A DNA stretch of 64,000 nt. Origin: Thalassia testudinum. Taxonomy: Eukaryota > Streptophyta > Magnoliopsida > Alismatales > Hydrocharitaceae. Made by a program: the position numbers and the translations under genes. The DNA is taken from positions 133,432,001 to 133,496,000 of the forward strand of contig JAZHRO010000036.1 in NCBI GenBank assembly GCA_037157565.1, given 5' to 3'. Below, piece by piece: positions 58,179 through 64,000 of the stretch. The notes below the pieces were generated by a model, which saw only the letters and a list, made by a program, of their open reading frames with translations, did no database searches and was not told the DNA's origin. How positions within the stretch are numbered: position 1 is the stretch's first letter; the number at the start of each line of letters is the position of its first letter.

Positions 58179-59414
58179 ATTCACCATTAAGAGATGTTAG
58201 AACATAATGTATTATAATAATACATTATGTGTATATTTATTGTTTATCAGGAACAAATCATGCATATATTACAAAAAAAATATATTTAATTCAATAAAAT
58301 CTTATGCAGTTGTAATTGATCATATGTGATATATATATTAGATATAATATATTATGTATTGCAAAGTACTTATGATACATACACGTAATATTCAAAATGT
58401 TTTACAAATCAGTTACAACATTTTACTTGATTTATTACAAGAAATTATTTATTTATTATAACTTACTCATAAAGCTGTTACAACTGTACATATTATTCGT
58501 TATAAATGTTCTATTTTGTTACAGTAATTTTATAGATAGTAATATAAAGTCTTCTCTAATTTTAGGTATCGAACAATTGAATTTATTTAATTGATCTTAC
58601 CTTTTTTTATTTTTACGTACTTAATATGGATATTTATAATTTAAAATATTTTGTTATATTACAATCAATCTTCACATTTATTTTTAGAATATTTAGATAT
58701 AATTAGTTATTATCATGTCATATATTTTAAATAACTTAATAATTATAAATACATGTAAATTATATTTATATTAAATATCTTCAATCTCGATGTAATATGA
58801 CTTTTGTTCGTACGAGTGATATTTACATATTCATGTGATCTTAATTTAATAGAATATATTACATACTCATCAATTATTTTGTAAACTAAGTACTTTATGA
58901 ATCCACCCCTCTCTCTCTCTTTTTATATATATATATATATATAATCTACATTGGATTAAAATCTAACATCGTTACCATTCCCGACTTGGTCCCTCGAGGA
59001 TTGGGTCTATACGAATGCCGTTTGTTCATATCCCTTTGTCTGATTTTTCCTGGTAGTCCACTTCCTTCGATAAGTCCATCGGATCCCCCAAAAGTTTAGG
59101 AGTCATGCATTCGACATGGGGCTTCTTATTCTCCCTTCTCCCACGGTATTCGGTGGGGAGACTGCTTCGTAGGCAAGTTCAGGAACTCGACATTAGCTTA
59201 ATTATTCGTGTGCCACGTTATTCGTGACCTTTATCAATCCAAAAATTAACTCCCTCTAATACCACTATGTTAAACATAGCGGTAAATGATTAAAATATCG
59301 AAACCAATGAACAAGAAAACACCACCACAAAGGTTGAGAATACTTCTCTCGTGAGAATGAACATAGGAGAAGATTAAAGGGTTGATCTTTTACTAACTTT
59401 TCTCGAAGTCCTAA
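58179..59414. other. AT-rich intergenic region
   Basis: Very AT-rich to about 58960, with a CT run (58908-58920) and a TA run (about 58925-58942). No gene recognised. Confidence 0.5.
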
Positions 59415-59782
59415 GGCCCTATTTGGTAGAAGGTTAAGTCCATGGGATAGTTGGGACATGACGAGGGTAAGTTAATAGCATATGAATATGATTTACAAAC
59501 ATATATCAACTAAATTATTTATTTATAACATATTAACTCATTTATCTTATCTAATCCTATTTATTCTATTTTTCAATAAAATAATAATAATAATAATAAA
59601 TAATATAATATTAAATATAAAATAACTAAATTATAACATTATATTTAAATTACGTTAATATACAATTTTATCGTATATCAATCAATCTACCACATCACTT
59701 ACTAAACTATCACTTACACCACACTTATCCCTTCCTAAATTTTGCTCAGAGACAAACAGTAAACCTTCATCCAAACGGATCC
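59415..59782. mobile_element. MITE-like element with imperfect terminal inverted repeats
   Basis: The left end GGCCCTATTTGGTAGAAGGTT (59415-59435) pairs with the right end (59762-59782) as an imperfect inverted repeat of about 21 bp. The body is AT-rich and non-coding, about 370 bp. The ends recall the GGCCCTGTTTGG class of plant MITEs. I do not see a clear target duplication. A 17-bp direct repeat, GGATCCAAAGGGTGTAC, occurs twice at the right end (59778-59815). Confidence 0.55.
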
Positions 59783-59815
59783 AAAGGGTGTACAAAAGGA
59801 TCCAAAGGGTGTACA

Positions 59816-60685
59816 TGAAATAAAGCCCTCACACAGTTGATACTGCATTGCTGATGGAGGCTAAACAGTAATTCCCTAGAATGGGTTTTAACATGATCCA
59901 TTAATCCAAATATCCTCCTATCTCTCAACAGTTATAATGCCTCGTCGTAAAAGAGATGGGAAATTGAAAAGTGCGAACTCATAGCATTGCCGGTGCATTT
60001 TGTATATTCTCTAATTTGGTCCATGAGCAGTTTTTCCTCGTTAACTTCTTGGTGCACTTTGCATCGAATTAGTTAAAAAACTAATAATATTACGCAACAA
60101 TTTTCAGCTCCTTACAATTCTAACATTCACAGAAAACAGCATCAACAATTTACAGGGGAACATCCCTACAAGATGCAGCATGAAGATGCCGCTTCAATAT
60201 TTCTGAAATCGTCAACTCAAAATGATTACAGTGTGGAGCATGGGATCAATCGCACTCGTGCAAATCTAAAAAATATCAATGATTTTAACAAGGAAGTGAT
60301 AGGAGTAATGAGTAAACATGTTATAGGTAAAGCTGCTCTCTGTCCACACCTACATACCAACATACTACGCCTAAAATTTCTCTGCCACGATTGCCATTTA
60401 CATCACTGAAAGCCTACATATACCTGTAGAGACACAAGTATAACTTCAGATTCTTTTGAGCTCTGATGAGAGCAATAAGCATACCTATCTATCTATTTAA
60501 CAATGGTGGTCTTCAAAATTCTTCATCTCTTTCCAGAATGCTCAACCTGCCACAGAAACTAGCTTGGTCCCCCGATGCCATGCTATGGATCAACATAATA
60601 TCCAGCTTGTACAGGACAACATAATATACATAATAGCCTGACCTGCTCATGTGAACTATTCATAAATGAACTTAATGGTTAACCA
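59816..60685. other. Region downstream of the BASS gene
   Basis: No coding sequence recognised. The part nearest the stop codon at 60686 should hold the 3' untranslated region and polyadenylation site, which I cannot place precisely. Confidence 0.5.
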
Positions 60686-60920
60686 CTAATTCACATCAGG
60701 ACACATTTGGGCCGAGAACAAGAATGGAATGTCTCGAATACGTGAACCATTGCCCCAGAAGGAGGCTAGATATAATCCCATGATGGCCATGGCCACAACT
60801 GAGCATGCTGCAGGAACTGCATGGCTGCTCCCGAGGAATTGGGTCGCAAGAAGACCTGCAAGGGTAGAGCTTTGCATTCCTGTGCACAGGGAGATGGTTC
60901 TGCAGGCATCTTCTTCTTGA
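60686..60920 (-). CDS. BASS exon 5 and stop
   Basis: Encodes QEEDACRTISLCTGMQSS to RDIPFLFSAQMCPDVN, then TAG at 60686-60688. Acceptor GTATCAG/TCAAGA. Confidence 0.92.
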
Positions 60921-63900
60921 CTGATACGGAAAAGGACAACGATTCAGGATAGTCTTAAGAAAGGTCGGGATAAATCTCATCTGAGACAATTATCAAAAGA
61001 GTTTTTTGTTTTTCTTTATCGAGTTATCAAAATAATGAGATTGGTATTTCTGTAAGAAGGGTTTGTTGGCATGATTCTTACAATGCACTCTTCCTCTGGT
61101 GAAAGCTAAGGCAAACTTTTTGCACTTGAAACCAGCTACATCAACCTAGTGCAAGGTTACTTTTTTTTGAGAAGGTAAATTTGTGAGCTATGAGGTTTGA
61201 TCCCATAACTGCTTGTATGCTAATGGGGGGTTTTACCACTGAGCCCGCCCCTTGGTGGCCCTGGTGCAAGATTATACTTGAAGATGTCAAAGATAACTTT
61301 GAAATTTTTTCAGATCTCATAATATTATGCTCACTGAGTGCCTCTTTGTTTTCAGGATTGGTACTTTTTCTAGCCAATAAACTCAAGTTTCAAAGTAGCA
61401 ACTTCCTCTCAAACAGAGCCATTGAATCCTGAAAGCTAGCCAGAGGCACTATTGTAAAACCAAAGGTGCCCAGTGTTTCACGAAAAAAAGATGCTTTGCT
61501 TCTAACCTTCAGAAATAAATGCAACATTTCAAGATCTGAGTTTTAAGTTTGCAACAGTGGGCGTGAAACTCACCTTATTATTGGGATTTTTGCTACCCAA
61601 TATCCTAAAGTGAATGCCGCAAGATGGAATGAGAGAATAGGCATAAGCAGCCGCAGACCATCTCCTGATAATATCCGGTTACGGTTGATAGCCAGAGGAC
61701 TTCCAATGCACAAAGAAGTGCACACCATGGCAACCAATGGCATGACAGGCTGGATGGCATTCACTACAGGCTTGGCATAAGTGTTGAGCACAAGACCAAT
61801 GGTTATAGGAAGGAAAACGACCTGCAAAAATTGTTCAAAATTGAACATCAATGCATGAACTACTCATACCCTTGGCCCAACTAATATTTGGCTTTTTGAA
61901 AACATTTAGCGATAAAAGTTCTATGAATGAAAAAATCAGCAACGCACCAAGCCAAACAAGCAATCTCTCATAGTGAATGGTTTTAGTTTGCTAACTAATG
62001 GCAGAACACAGATAGCTTATTGTATTTCAGCTGAATGAAAACTTGTCATATGGGCATTGTACATTTCTACCATCTACGGGTGTTGAGAAGAAAGAGTTGA
62101 CCCAACAAAAGCACAACCCTCCTAAAAGTCAACCTATTAACTAACTTGATGGAATGAGCAAAATAAATTAAGCAACTTTACACAATCAACAAAGTGAGAA
62201 CTTTGACAACTGTAACAAACAATCCGTCCCATGTTGCTTGCTGCAGCTCAAATTTTGCACAATGTTACCACTAAATTGACAGGAAATGATGGAACTAAAA
62301 GCAAATACCTGCAGAATTGACTTTGCCATGGCAACCCCATCCACTGGAACTACGGAGCCAATAAGAAGGCCAGTAAGGAGAGGTGTAGCAATGATGGAAA
62401 AAATGGTTGTTGTACTAGTTAATAAAATGCTGAGAGCAACATCTCCCTTGCTCAAGAAGCTAGCATAACTCGACAATTGAGCACCAGAAACACAACATGT
62501 GAGGATGAAGCCAGCATAGAACATCGGGGGAGCTCCAAAAGCTTTCGCTATGAACAAGCCTAAGAATGGCTTGAGCACATATTGAGCCATAAATCCTATA
62601 GAGAGAGGTATAGGTCTGCAGGAGTGAAAAGTTTATGATAAGGAATTCAAACTTAAATAAACAGCACAGTTAGGCAGAAACAAACTTGGCTTCTAAAAAC
62701 TGGATTTTTATGATTTTTGTGTGTTCAGCTGATTTTATGAGGTCTTAAATTTCCTATGTTCTTGACAGGATCAGATACACCTGAGAAAATTAGAGAAACA
62801 TAGAATAATTAGACCACCAATATAGTCATATTGTTACAGTTACAAATGTAAAGTTGCTCTTTCTGGGGCTTGCCGTTGAGATTTATGCTCCAAATCATCG
62901 GCTGTCATTCATTTTGAAGAAACAGATTTACCAAACTCAATGCCCTCTGCATTTGGATTAAATTCTTTCCAAAGAACTTGCTTTACCAAGGGGAAAAAAA
63001 AAGAGGAAAAAAGAGGAATTCAAAGTTTGGGGAATGCTAGGCCAAATAAGGAGGACAAATTTCTAACAAGCAAGCAAGAAGCAGGCTACCAACGGAAACA
63101 AACCTGCGAAAGGCAAGAGCAAAATCATCTAAAGACAACCTAATGCCAATAGACAACATGATTCCACCAAGGGCTGGGGCATAGTAATCTTTTGATACCC
63201 TATCAAGAGGAAGAAATATCAGAATCATTTCCTCCATAAATTCGGATCATATAAAAAACATTCAAAAAGTATGACAAAGCCACTTCACTTCACTCTCAAG
63301 CTACAAAATCCAAGTTCTTTTTCCTTTTTTTTTAAAAAAAAAAGAAAAAAAACCCAAGTCTAGCCACACCAAAAATAGTCAACAAAACTTTCGTTACCCT
63401 CGTTTCGAAAAATTCTGGACATCTAAATGAAACCCCGAGCTCAAGACAAAAACGACATCCAGCCAATCTAAACAAATAGCAGAACAACCTAAAGTGAGAC
63501 AAATTAAGTCCCCTGATAAAAGAATCTACGCTGATCTTGCGTTATCTACAACTGCAGCACCATACCCAGAACTTCCACACCACGATCAAACAGCAGCGCG
63601 TCTCAAGAGATACAAAACCAATATATCAGAGCAAAGCTCAGACGACTGCAGTAGCATCCACCCCTCCCGATCTCACTCCCCAGGAACTAATCGTGAAATC
63701 CAACAACAACCCAAGTGAGGCAACCGAGAGAGGGAACACCCACCACGAGAAAGTCGCCGGCTTGGCGAGCGCGGCTACGGCGGTGGCGGCAACGACGCAG
63801 GGGAGCATACCGGATAGGGACTGGGGGCCCCCCGACATGCCGGTCCTCTCGGGCACAGTTCGGCTCCCAAAGCACAGGAAGGTGACGTTACCTTCCCTCC

Positions 63901-64000
63901 GGTGCCGCCCGACCCTCCCATGGCTCGGGAACGACGTCGAACCGGTCTCTTCTCGTCCCCTGTTCCGGCTCAGGGGGTTCCTCCCCTGCTCCGCCCGGAT
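60686..64000 (-). CDS. BASS-family sodium/metabolite cotransporter, plastid type (5' partial)
   Basis: Minus-strand gene. Five exons are visible: 63744-64000, 63104-63199, 62309-62615, 61574-61821 and 60686-60920. Every junction has GT/AG borders and the joined reading frame is open for 380 codons plus stop. Conserved BASS stretches include YAPALGGIMLSIGIRLSLDD, YAGFILTCCVSGAQLSSYAS, TPLLTGLLIGSVVPVD, MPLVAMVCTSLCIGSPLAIN and TGMQSSTLAGLLATQFLGSS. The repeated hydrophobic segments fit the multi-pass BASS fold, which couples sodium to uptake of organic anions. Plant members mostly sit in the plastid envelope. The sequence most resembles my memory of the BASS1 type; paralogue assignment and substrate are uncertain. 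The start codon and most of the transit peptide lie beyond the right edge. First-exon GC bias is typical of monocots. Confidence 0.93.
61160..61263 (-). mobile_element. tRNA-derived SINE 2 in BASS intron 4
   Basis: On the minus strand about 104 bp with box A-like GGGCTCAGTGGTAA and box B-like GGGATCAAACCTC, ending in an A8 tract. Flanks are GTGCAAGGTTA (61149-61159) and GTGCAAGATTA (61264-61274), an 11-bp duplication with one mismatch. Same strand as the host gene, 297 bp inside the intron from exon 4. Confidence 0.85.
61574..61821 (-). CDS. BASS exon 4
   Basis: Encodes VVFLPITIGLVLNTYAKPVV to LGYWVAKIPII. Acceptor TTTGCAG/GTCGTT, donor AATAAG/GTGAGT. Confidence 0.93.
62309..62615 (-). CDS. 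BASS exon 3
   Basis: Encodes PIPLSIGFMAQYVLKPFLG to VAMAKSILQ. Acceptor CTGCAG/ACCTAT, donor CTGCAG/GTATTT. Contains most of the central membrane segments. Confidence 0.93.
63104..63199 (-). CDS. BASS exon 2
   Basis: Encodes VSKDYYAPALGGIMLSIG and LSLDDFALAFR. Acceptor TGATAG/GGTATC, donor CGCAG/GTTTGT. Confidence 0.92.
63744..64000 (-). CDS. BASS exon 1 (partial)
   Basis: Reads from the window edge through TFLCFGSRTVPERTGMSGG to AKPATFSW. The donor is TCGTG/GTGGGT. No upstream in-frame Met is present, so the start is outside the window. The Arg/Ser-rich N-terminal part is likely transit peptide. Confidence 0.85.

Noticed and set aside
60173..60409. 78-codon frame downstream of the BASS gene
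   Set aside because: No recognisable domain, no homologue evident, and it lies antisense to the likely 3' untranslated region.

Overview
The window is nuclear DNA from a flowering plant, probably a monocot. The evidence is a five-exon BASS-type plastid transporter gene with a very GC-rich first exon at the right edge, plus plant-type chromovirus, copia, L1 and tRNA-derived SINE sequences. I cannot name the species. About 60 kb of the 64 kb is intergenic DNA made of nested retrotransposons; the only convincing host gene is the transporter on the minus strand (60686 to the right edge).

Layout. 1-928: unassigned flank. 929-19902: a probable old SIRE/Maximus-type copia LTR (family D), split by a complete minus-strand Ty3/gypsy chromovirus (1385-18772, target duplication TCTAA). 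The 3' LTR of that chromovirus is itself interrupted by a solo LTR of a second family (A1, 1711-4373) and by a solo LTR of its own family in opposite orientation (B2, 5685-10239), which carries a further LTR-like insertion (C, 5975-7805). 21150-23396: 5'-truncated L1-type LINE. 23700-24320: unexplained GC-rich island. 24320-30849: AT-rich DNA with nothing recognised. 30855-32603: small non-autonomous LTR element (G). 32619-45518: Ty1/copia element with LTRs of only about 130 bp, interrupted by a 3.7-kb solo LTR (E, 35548-44723) that is in turn interrupted by two solo A LTRs (A2, A3). 45918-49500: tandem duplication whose second copy holds solo LTR A4 and a SINE. 49500-55455: unassigned AT-rich DNA with a micro-insertion and an array of TATCGATA-like words. 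55461-58173: solo LTR A5. 59415-59782: TIR/MITE-like element. 60686-64000: BASS transporter gene with a second SINE in its last intron.

The most unusual signal is in LTR families A and B (about 2.5-2.8 kb each). They are packed with copies of a self-complementary word, consensus CCAGACGTCTGG with GACGTC core. They place the TATA box only about 200 bp from the LTR start, carry a conserved long palindrome about 300 bp further on, and in three A copies have a candidate 70-107 nt leader intron. Family D, a different superfamily by appearance, carries the same word. Five A copies are solo LTRs with perfect 5-bp target duplications, so LTR-LTR recombination has been frequent here.

No intact transposon polyprotein remains: the gypsy, copia and LINE reading frames all contain stops and frameshifts. 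Nesting order gives relative ages: D before gypsy B, gypsy B before A1 and B2, B2 before C; copia before E, E before A2 and A3.
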